Source of the DNA: Clostridiales bacterium oral taxon 876 str. F0540
GTDB lineage: Bacteria; Bacillota; Clostridia; Clostridiales; Clostridiaceae
Length of the DNA: 9,545 bases
Direction: 5' to 3'
Assembly (NCBI GenBank): GCA_000466585.1
Contig: KE993472.1
Location: 1 to 9,545, forward strand
Shown: positions 4,331 to 9,545 of the stretch, piece after piece
How positions within the stretch are numbered: the stretch's first letter is position 1
Layout of the letters: each line of letters starts with the position of its first letter
The notes under the pieces: generated by a model
What the model saw: only the letters and a program-made list of their open reading frames with translations
The model's database searches: none
Told to the model about the DNA's origin: nothing
Program-made: the position numbers and the translations under genes

Positions 4331-6781
4331 CTATTCCATCCATATATCTGAAAAATTAATAATATTAAGAGGGTGCACCTTTAAACCTTTCACATTTTCG
4401 CTATATGCATAAGAAACACATATATTAGATAATGGTATCCATGCAGCATCCTCCATAATCATGTTTTCTAATTTGCATAGTATTTCTTTATACTTATATG
4501 GATTTCTTGTTTTCTTAGCTTCATTTACTAATTCAAGAAGTTTAGGATTATTGTATCTGCTTCTATTTGAGGAATTATTTATGTCTATTAGAGGTTCTAT
4601 AAAATTGTCAGCCGTACCAGAGTCCCCAAGCCATCCATAAGTAAACAAATCGCTTTTCTTAAAGGTTTCCTCATCATAATAGTTAGCACCATTTACTTCA
4701 ATAATTTTTAGTTCTATCCCTATTTCTTTTAAGTTTTCCTTTAAAATTTGCGCAAGCCTTGAATGAAAAGTTGCATTTCCTCCGGTAGCTGCGATTTGAA
4801 GAGTTAATGAACCGGTGTTTATTCCGCTCCTCCTCATTAGTTCTTTGGCTTTACTTATATTTCTGTCATAGGTTATCAGATTGTTATTACTTAAGATACT
4901 GTTCGGAAACACTCCCTCACATAATACCTCAAATCCGCCTAATGCCTCATGAATAATCCTTTCTCTATCTACGCAATAATTTAAAGCTTGTCTAGCATCT
5001 TTGCTTTTGATTATAGGATTACTACTTCTATAGTTAAAGGCAATAAATCTTAACCCAATACACTCTGCTAAATCAATATTATAACCCTTTTCTCTTATTT
5101 TACTTGCGTTTGAAGCATTTACAGTGATATAATCCAACTCTTTGTTTGTGAACTTTTCAAAGGAATCTTCAACATCACAAGCAACTTTTACATTATCTAT
5201 TAACGCCTCACCTAAAGCATAATCTTCAAATTTTTCTAAAGTAATTTCCTTTTTTTCTTTATCAAAGCCTACAAACTTATATGCTCCTGCGCCAATAGGT
5301 TTTTGCTCTATATTATCGAACTCCTCCTTTGGGAGTATCGCACAGGAACAATGTGCTAAATTGTTTATAAAAGAACTGTATGGATACTCTAGAATAATTT
5401 TAAGACTATAATCTCCATTTAATTTAATACCTGAAACTTCGTTTGCTCTTCCATTATAAAAGTCATCTGCTCCTTTTACCATCGATAAAAACCATCTGTT
5501 AGGTGAATTAAGTTTTTTACTTAGAAGTCTTTCGTAGCTATTCTTAACATCTTTTGCAGTTATATTTCTGCCATTATGAAATTTCATATTTTTTCTTAGG
5601 TTAAAACTCCAGGTTACATTATCACTTTCAATATGCCAAGTCTTTGCTATGGCTCCAACAACCTCTGTACCTGGTCCAAATTGAACTAATCCTAAGTTAA
5701 TAGGGGTTAAAATATTTGAATCATTAATCTCAGTAGCCATTGATGGGTCAAAGGTCTTAAGAGATGCTGCAGCCATTTTAAATTCAGTCTTTACTAAAAC
5801 TTTATCAACATTGCTTATTGCAGAAAGTTTATTTAGATTTGAAATAGTTCCTTTTAAATTATTAAGTGCTGCCTTTTGTCTATCAGCATTTACTGAAATA
5901 TTTTCATTAAAGGACTTAACCTTTTCTGATACCTGAACCATTTCATCAATAACAGAAATTAAATATTGATTTTTATCAGCCTGATCTTTAACTGCATTAC
6001 TTATTTGAGAGGAAATAGCCTTAGTTCTTTCAACTGATTCCATCATATTATTTATTGCTTGTCCTGCATTTTCTGCAATAGAAGTACTTTCAAGCACCTT
6101 TTCAGTTCCATTCATAATTATATTTAAGGTTTCTTCGGTAACCTTAGTAATTTCAGAAACTATACTATCTATTTCATCTGCAGACTTTGAGCTGTTTTCT
6201 GCAAGTTTTTTAACTTCACCTGCTACAACCGCAAAACCTTTTCCGGCGTCCCCTGCTCTAGCAGCTTCTATGTTAGCATTTAGGGATAAAAGGTGTGTTG
6301 TTTTTGCAATACCTTTAATCGTATCCAATATACCTTTTATTTTATTCGATTTATCAGAAAGCTCTAGTATAGTACCCTTCATATTTTCAACAGTATTTTG
6401 TACGGTCTCAATACTTGTTATAACCTTATTAACGGATGATTGTCCATTTTTAGCCTTCTCTAATGTATCCTCAATAACTTTCATTGTTTCGTCAACACCC
6501 GCATTTACCTCTTCCGAAAAGGCTCCTACTTCTGATGAAACATCTACAGTTTTCATAATATGATCACTATGCTTTTCCATTTCAATGTTTATATCTTCAA
6601 CAGATTTTAGCAGTATTTCAGTAACTTCTAATGCTTCTTCAGCCTCATTTGAAACTCTTTTAGCAATTAGATTTTGATAAACTTGTTTATTTGCGTTATT
6701 TAGCATGTTAACATCTTTTTCTTCTTTGCTAAAAGCAATTAATTCTCTTACATCAGTTTCTTTTTTCTTGCCAAAAAACAT
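4331..6781 (-). CDS. Soluble chemoreceptor fused to a family 5 solute-binding domain (MCP signal + SBP_bac_5)
   Basis: An 816-residue single open frame with two complete parts. Residues about 35-330 form a long helical hairpin of the methyl-accepting chemotaxis protein signalling type, with the tip at LLSLNANIEAARAGDAGKGFAVVAGEV (164-190), the region that contacts CheA and CheW. Residues about 335-816 are a full oligopeptide/dipeptide-type solute-binding domain: FDPSMAT (344-350), the block WSFNLRKNMKFHNGRNITAKDVKNSYERLL (391-420), PIGAGAY (495-501), and a normal C-terminal region ending at IWME. There is no signal peptide and no hydrophobic membrane segment (N-terminus MFFGKKKETD), so both parts should be cytoplasmic and the binding domain would act as the sensor. 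Such a domain is normally extracytoplasmic and feeds an ABC transporter; no permease or ATPase gene is nearby. Cytoplasmic use has a precedent in the regulator SgrR. The ATG at 6781 has GGGGGA at 6794-6789, 7 bases away. The 163-base stretch upstream (6782-6944) is very AT-rich; I found no confident promoter there. Domain identities are secure; the ligand is unknown. Confidence 0.94.
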   Translation of the reverse strand: MFFGKKKETDVRELIAFSKEEKDVNMLNNANKQVYQNLIAKRVSNEAEEALEVTEILLKSVEDINIEMEKHSDHIMKTVDVSSEVGAFSEEVNAGVDETMKVIEDTLEKAKNGQSSVNKVITSIETVQNTVENMKGTILELSDKSNKIKGILDTIKGIAKTTHLLSLNANIEAARAGDAGKGFAVVAGEVKKLAENSSKSADEIDSIVSEITKVTEETLNIIMNGTEKVLESTSIAENAGQAINNMMESVERTKAISSQISNAVKDQADKNQYLISVIDEMVQVSEKVKSFNENISVNADRQKAALNNLKGTISNLNKLSAISNVDKVLVKTEFKMAAASLKTFDPSMATEINDSNILTPINLGLVQFGPGTEVVGAIAKTWHIESDNVTWSFNLRKNMKFHNGRNITAKDVKNSYERLLSKKLNSPNRWFLSMVKGADDFYNGRANEVSGIKLNGDYSLKIILEYPYSSFINNLAHCSCAILPKEEFDNIEQKPIGAGAYKFVGFDKEKKEITLEKFEDYALGEALIDNVKVACDVEDSFEKFTNKELDYITVNASNASKIREKGYNIDLAECIGLRFIAFNYRSSNPIIKSKDARQALNYCVDRERIIHEALGGFEVLCEGVFPNSILSNNNLITYDRNISKAKELMRRSGINTGSLTLQIAATGGNATFHSRLAQILKENLKEIGIELKIIEVNGANYYDEETFKKSDLFTYGWLGDSGTADNFIEPLIDINNSSNRSRYNNPKLLELVNEAKKTRNPYKYKEILCKLENMIMEDAAWIPLSNICVSYAYSENVKGLKVHPLNIINFSDIWME

Positions 6782-6944
6782 TCATAATTCCCCCAACTTT
6801 TATTTTTTTCAATTTATATGTACTAAATTTAACAATATATTTTATAAAGTAACAAATTCTAATTCCCTATTTATTTATAATATCATATTTTTTCACAATT
6901 CACTACATAAAGATAAATGTATAAATTATAATATCTATAATAAA

Positions 6945-6989
6945 AATAGACCAAAGTAAGAATTTATATAATTCTTACTTTGGTCTATT
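6945..6989 (-). terminator. Strong terminator of the sigma-factor operon
   Basis: A perfect 20-bp inverted repeat, 6945-6964 paired with 6970-6989, with loop TATAT, directly after the TAG at 6993-6991. Read on the minus strand it runs into TTTTTATTATAG. It separates the four-gene operon from the chemoreceptor gene, which should therefore have its own promoter in 6782-6944. Confidence 0.9.
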
Positions 6990-6990
6990 C

Positions 6991-7494
6991 CTAACGCTGT
7001 GATTTATTTCTAAATAGTAAGTATATACCAACCAGTATAAATACTATGGGTATTAAATACATGCTAATATAAGATTTTATCAAATTATAAAGTCCAAAGC
7101 TTCTAAGGACTCTATTTGTTAATGCTAACGCACCTAGGACAACCAATGTCCAGCCAACTATAATCCATACGTTCTTTTTAATTCCTTCAGTATTATAATT
7201 ACTATTTAATGATGAATTTGAATTTAATTTTCTAAATATAAAGTCCTCGTCATTAATAACTTCACCATTATCTAACCGTTTTGCTGTATTAATTGTATCA
7301 AAGAATACGTAAAGCCATATAGGTATCTTGACCAATCCTGTTATAAAGCCTAATCCTACTATCGAAAATAAAGGCTCTATAAGCATAAATATTGCCAGAG
7401 TTTCTACCCCTTTAATTACAAGTCCTAAATACATGTATCCTACACCCGGAAATAATGCTAATAAATAAGTCAAAAAGTTGTTTCTTCTATTCAT
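6991..7494 (-). CDS. Membrane protein with LiaF-like C-terminal region
   Basis: 167 residues from ATG 7494; an in-frame GTG at 7503 (170 residues) overlaps the preceding stop, but GGGAGAG at 7509-7503 is 8 bases from the ATG and practically abuts the GTG, so the ATG is preferred. Counting from the ATG, the N-terminal half has hydrophobic segments at about 8-25, 32-55 and 57-69 and the motif LFPGVGYMYLGLVIKGVE (14-31), a pattern seen in small TM2-like membrane proteins. A hydrophilic Asn/Ser-rich linker (about 90-105) follows, then two further membrane segments (about 108-127 and 144-162) ending in IPIVFILVGIYLLFRNK, which resembles the LiaI/LiaF transmembrane region (DUF5668-type). It is the last gene of the operon, 5 bases after the preceding stop. 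A role in envelope sensing is inferred only from this resemblance and from the neighbours. Confidence 0.82.
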   Translation of the reverse strand: MNRRNNFLTYLLALFPGVGYMYLGLVIKGVETLAIFMLIEPLFSIVGLGFITGLVKIPIWLYVFFDTINTAKRLDNGEVINDEDFIFRKLNSNSSLNSNYNTEGIKKNVWIIVGWTLVVLGALALTNRVLRSFGLYNLIKSYISMYLIPIVFILVGIYLLFRNKSQR

Positions 7495-7499
7495 TTTAT

Positions 7500-7799
7500 T
7501 CACTCTCCCATAATGATTCTTTGTACATCATTTTTATAATTGTATTCCATAGTAAGAACTTGATTAATCACCTTATACTTAAAATCAGCTATTTTAAATT
7601 GTATATCAGAAGTATAAATAACCATAGCAATAATTCCTGACAATATTAGGCTTACTGCCAGCGGTTTTATACTTTCTCTTCTATTAAAACTACTTTTATG
7701 CAGCTTTTTAATCAGTTGATCATTATAGTCGCTGCTCGGATAAAATTCATTAAAGGCTTCAAATATGGCCTCATCTATACTGTCTCGTTTTTCCTGCAT
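7500..7799 (-). CDS. Small single-pass membrane protein, putative anti-sigma factor
   Basis: A 99-residue protein with one membrane segment (about 47-63, LAVSLILSGIIAMVIYT). Residues 1-45 are charged and would be cytoplasmic by the positive-inside rule (RR at 40-41 and K45 just before the segment), with a roughly 35-residue tail outside. The position directly after an ECF sigma gene, overlapping it by 25 bases, and the topology are those of an anti-sigma factor that holds the sigma factor at the membrane. It has no zinc-binding HxxxCxxC motif (no cysteine at all), so it is not a ZAS-type anti-sigma, and I recognise no named family. ATG 7799 has a very strong site, AAGGAGGGG at 7816-7808, embedded in the sigma coding sequence. 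The anti-sigma role rests on context and topology. Confidence 0.78.
   Translation of the reverse strand: MQEKRDSIDEAIFEAFNEFYPSSDYNDQLIKKLHKSSFNRRESIKPLAVSLILSGIIAMVIYTSDIQFKIADFKYKVINQVLTMEYNYKNDVQRIIMGE
7503..7509 (-). promoter_or_regulatory. Ribosome binding site deciding the ATG start at 7494
   Basis: GGGAGAG on the minus strand (7509-7503) forms part of the last codons of the preceding gene. Its spacing is 8 bases to ATG 7494, but it overlaps the GTG at 7503, which makes that GTG an unlikely start. Confidence 0.7.
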
Positions 7800-8317
7800 A
7801 GCGCATACCCCTCCTTTTCAAATTCTATTTTTAATTTTTGTTTTGCTCTATATATCCTACCTTCTACAGCTTTCTCTGAAATATTTAGTAAACTGCCTAT
7901 CTCTTTCTGTGTTAATCCAGCATAGTAATATAATATAACAACTTTTTTCATGTCCTCAGGAAGATTTACAATACATTGCCTTATATAGTTTTTATCATCT
8001 AAATTTTCTTCTTTATATGGATGTACATTTAAAAGTCCTGATAAAAAATTTTTAATGCTTCTTTTTCTTTTATAATCCATGCACTTAGATAAACTTATAC
8101 GGTATATATAAGTTGAAATAGAACAGTCTCCTCTAAAATTCCCAATACTATTATATAGACTTAAAAAAACCTCCTGAGACAAGTCTTCAGCCTCATTATA
8201 ATCTCTTGTATAAGTATAACAAAGAGAGATAACCTTTCTTTTAAATCTATTTACTATCTCTAAAAAACATTGTTCATCCTTGTTTCTTAGTCCTTCTAAT
8301 AATTGAAACTCATCCAA
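7775..8317 (-). CDS. ECF-type RNA polymerase sigma factor
   Basis: 180 residues from TTG 8317. A GTG at 8326 in the same frame overlaps the previous stop (GTGA), but AGGAG at 8330-8326 is 8 bases from the TTG and overlaps the GTG, so the TTG start is preferred. Counting from the TTG, region 2 spans about 19-87, with YTRDYNEAEDLSQEVFLSLY (35-54, core-binding and -10 contacts) and the following STYIYRISLSKCMDYKRKR stretch. A short linker is followed by region 4 (about 119-163) with a helix-turn-helix, LTQKEIGSLLNISEKAVEGR (135-154), for -35 recognition. There is no region 1.1 or 3, so this is a group IV (ECF) sigma factor. It lies between a LiaF-like membrane protein and a probable anti-sigma factor, overlapping the latter by 25 bases, which implies translational coupling and an envelope-stress role. 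Autoregulation is likely for the class but is not proven here. Confidence 0.93.
   Translation of the reverse strand: MDEFQLLEGLRNKDEQCFLEIVNRFKRKVISLCYTYTRDYNEAEDLSQEVFLSLYNSIGNFRGDCSISTYIYRISLSKCMDYKRKRSIKNFLSGLLNVHPYKEENLDDKNYIRQCIVNLPEDMKKVVILYYYAGLTQKEIGSLLNISEKAVEGRIYRAKQKLKIEFEKEGYALCRKNETV
7808..7816 (-). promoter_or_regulatory. Strong internal ribosome binding site for the putative anti-sigma gene
   Basis: AAGGAGGGG on the minus strand (7816-7808), 8 bases before ATG 7799 and inside the end of the sigma gene. It is the best Shine-Dalgarno sequence in the operon, which would favour abundant production of the downstream protein relative to the TTG-started sigma factor. Confidence 0.75.
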
Positions 8318-8322
8318 CCCTA

Positions 8323-9405
8323 TCACTCCTGATTTCTTACAATAACAGCTCCATTATCAACTTGTATTTTAACCTTACCTTCGCCAGTTCCCATCGTCTC
8401 TTTTACTGATGAATTTAATCTCTTTGTACCATTTATATCTACAGGTCCATGATCAATATCTATATTCAAGTCAATATTTTTATCTAAAGTATTAAATTTA
8501 ATGGCGCCTAGATTTAGGTTTATATCTACATTTTTACAAAACTTATTATTAACATTAACAGCTCCATTATTTGATTTTATATGAATATTTTCAATGTCGC
8601 CATCCAAATTCACGCTGCCATTATTACTTTTTATATTAACATCTTTTATATCTCTTACCTTTACACTTCCATTATTAAAATCAACTTGAAGATTCCTGCC
8701 TTGAGCCAAATCCATACTTCCATTCTGAGCTTTTATATCATAGGCTAAATCCTTTATATCCTCTTCACTCTTAATTCTAACATTATCACTATTAATCTTT
8801 ATATTATATCCTTCGGGAATATATAAATTTATTTCCGACTTTTTAATATAACTATCCCTTATATCTATTATATATGCTTCGTTACTTTTACTTGTATTAA
8901 TGTTATATTCATTATTCTTATAGTCCTTATCTGCATATATATTAGCATCAATTTTTATATTTGAATCCTGAGATTTCCTTAGTCTTATATCCCCATTATT
9001 AGCTAATATATTTAATGTCTTTAATCCTGGCTGCAAAGTAACTTTTGAGTTTATAATTTTACAATTGCTCTCATTTATACTATTAAAGAAATCTATTCCA
9101 TCATTCACGTTCACTTTGTTCCCAAACCACTTAATACCGGTATCAATCTTTGTTCCAATAAATTGTACCCCATTGATTCCTATAAACAGAAATAATACAA
9201 CTACAATAAGAAAGTTGAAGCCTATTCTCTGTTCTGAGTTTCTTGTTCCAAAATAAACTAGAATTTCAATTCCTAAAAACACAATTAAAATAGGCCACCA
9301 TTTAAATAATTCAGTTGCTAATGTGCTATTAGCATTTCTAAATACCATCCATACCCCTAAATAAATAAAGCCAAGCGCGGCCGTTATTGTACCAACTTTT
9401 TTCAC
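8323..9405 (-). CDS. LiaF-TM / DUF4097-like membrane protein with beta-repeat outer domain
   Basis: 360 residues starting at GTG 9405 with GGAGG 7 bases upstream. Three membrane segments (about 5-22, 35-53, 62-85) form a LiaF-like N-terminal region (LGFIYLGVWMVFRNA, then KWWPILIVFLGIEILVYFG). Positive-inside charge places the remainder outside the cell. Residues about 115-358 are a DUF4097-like repeated beta domain: the turn (N/D)NG followed by alternating hydrophobic residues recurs at 137 (ANNGDI), 228 (QNGSM), 245 (NNGSV), 262 (NNGSV), 280 (NNGAV), 299 (NLGAI), 319 (DHGPV) and 351 (DNGAV), with 17-20-residue spacing from 228 to 319, as expected for a beta-solenoid. LiaF-type proteins regulate envelope-stress signalling. 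Here it is the first gene of a sigma-factor operon, so it may be sensor, modulator or target. Its TGA is separated from the sigma start by only 5 bases. Confidence 0.87.
   Translation of the reverse strand: MKKVGTITAALGFIYLGVWMVFRNANSTLATELFKWWPILIVFLGIEILVYFGTRNSEQRIGFNFLIVVVLFLFIGINGVQFIGTKIDTGIKWFGNKVNVNDGIDFFNSINESNCKIINSKVTLQPGLKTLNILANNGDIRLRKSQDSNIKIDANIYADKDYKNNEYNINTSKSNEAYIIDIRDSYIKKSEINLYIPEGYNIKINSDNVRIKSEEDIKDLAYDIKAQNGSMDLAQGRNLQVDFNNGSVKVRDIKDVNIKSNNGSVNLDGDIENIHIKSNNGAVNVNNKFCKNVDINLNLGAIKFNTLDKNIDLNIDIDHGPVDINGTKRLNSSVKETMGTGEGKVKIQVDNGAVIVRNQE
8326..8330 (-). promoter_or_regulatory. Ribosome binding site deciding the TTG start of the sigma gene
   Basis: AGGAG on the minus strand (8330-8326) with 8 bases to TTG 8317. 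The alternative GTG at 8326-8324 begins at the last base of this element and so cannot use it. Confidence 0.65.
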
Positions 9406-9446
9406 TGTTATCCCTCCACAATTAATGTTTTCTTTTCAACTATTTA

Positions 9447-9476
9447 GACGGAGTATATTTCGATAATCCCACGGTG
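9447..9476 (-). promoter_or_regulatory. Candidate ECF-type promoter of the operon (tentative)
   Basis: On the minus strand CACCGTGGG (9476-9468), a 17-base spacer and CGTC (9450-9447), followed by TA. CGTC is a frequent -10 core of ECF promoters, the spacing is right, and transcription would start about 35 bases before the GTG. The -35 part lacks the usual AAC core, so this is only a candidate for autoregulation. I see no convincing vegetative promoter between the terminator at 9513 and the gene. Confidence 0.25.
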
Positions 9477-9512
9477 ATATTTAAATAAAATTTTATATTG
9501 CACAAAAAATAA

Positions 9513-9543
9513 AAAGACACTAAGTTTTAAACTTAGTGTCTTT
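9513..9543 (-). terminator. Terminator of a minus-strand gene beyond the right edge
   Basis: AAAGACACTAAG (9513-9524) pairs with CTTAGTGTCTTT (9532-9543) around TTTTAAA. On the minus strand the hairpin is followed by TTTTTATTTTTTG, a strong T-tract. It shows that the operon starting at 9405 is separated from whatever lies upstream. Confidence 0.88.
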
Positions 9544-9545
9544 AA

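Noticed and set aside
6270..6563. Open frame on the plus strand opposite the chemoreceptor gene (97 codons)
   Set aside because: It is antisense to a clearly conserved domain; the translation is a low-complexity Ser/Phe/Ile/Val-rich shadow with no ribosome site.
4331..6781. Possibility that the solute-binding domain belongs to an ABC transporter
   Set aside because: No signal peptide or lipobox, and no permease or ATPase gene in the window; it is in frame with and inseparable from a chemoreceptor domain.
6782..6944. AT-rich gap before the chemoreceptor gene, searched for sigma-A and flagellar sigma-D promoters
   Set aside because: Several TATAAT-like words exist but none has a good -35 at 16-18 bases (best: TTGTTA 6855-6850 with TTAAAT 6832-6827), and no CCGATAT-type sigma-D -10 is present.
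6705..6959. Plus-strand open frame running from the chemoreceptor start into the intergenic region
   Set aside because: Phe/Asn/Ile/Tyr-rich translation typical of AT-rich non-coding DNA, no ribosome site, and it runs into the operon terminator.
7455..7925. Two overlapping plus-strand open frames opposite the anti-sigma and sigma genes
   Set aside because: Both mirror good minus-strand genes and have no initiation signals or recognisable motifs.
8500..8720. Repeated TCCATTATT-like DNA words, considered as a direct-repeat array
   Set aside because: They encode the recurring Asn-Asn-Gly turns of the beta-repeat domain at irregular 51-57-base spacing; a protein repeat, not a CRISPR or mobile element.
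9065..9256. Plus-strand open frame opposite the LiaF-like gene
   Set aside because: Shadow of the membrane-segment and linker coding region; no ribosome site.
1..9545. Defence island, prophage, insertion sequence, riboswitch or RNA gene
   Set aside because: No transposase, integrase, restriction, CRISPR or toxin-antitoxin signatures were seen, and the intergenic regions are too short and AT-rich to hold a recognisable structured RNA.

Overview
The window is AT-rich DNA (roughly 30% G+C by eye). It has strong GGAGG-type ribosome binding sites, frequent GTG/TTG starts, sigma-A promoters of the TTGxxx-17-TATAAT kind and compact intrinsic terminators. These traits, together with the protein families (DUF1836, a soluble chemoreceptor, an ECF sigma factor with LiaF-like membrane proteins), point to a low-GC Gram-positive of the Clostridium group. 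I cannot name the species. I see no insertion sequence, CRISPR array, tRNA or rRNA, and no gene-free gap longer than about 210 bases.

Left part (1-2600): a PhzF-family isomerase-like enzyme (75-941) is followed on the same strand by a DUF1836 putative regulator (start reassigned to 1011) that has its own well-formed promoter at 951-979. A minus-strand gene (1631-2107) and a plus-strand gene (2268-2558) follow. Both are unrecognised proteins with predicted coiled coils, and they diverge from a shared promoter region. Convergent gene pairs here end inside compact hairpin terminators, and the stop codons lie in the stem arms.

Middle (2595-4330): a PlsC-type lysophospholipid acyltransferase (minus strand) and a lipoprotein with a ComEC-like metallo-beta-lactamase domain (plus strand) diverge from a 123-base intergenic region. 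Their promoters may share one palindromic -35 hexamer.

Right part (4331-9405), all minus strand: the most unusual gene encodes an 816-residue protein that joins a soluble chemoreceptor signalling domain to a complete family 5 solute-binding (oligopeptide/dipeptide type) domain. It has no signal peptide or membrane segment, so it looks like a cytoplasmic chemoreceptor that uses a binding-protein fold as a C-terminal sensor. Upstream of it is a tightly packed four-gene operon, in transcription order: LiaF-TM/DUF4097-like membrane protein (9405-8323), ECF sigma factor (8317-7775), small single-pass membrane protein in the anti-sigma position (7799-7500), and a membrane protein with a LiaF-like C-terminal half (7494-6991). 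It ends at a strong terminator (6945-6989). The likely role is a self-contained cell-envelope stress switch: membrane proteins sense, the small protein holds the sigma factor, and the sigma factor drives its own operon. That role is inferred from gene content and order. A terminator at 9513-9543 closes a gene that lies beyond the right edge.
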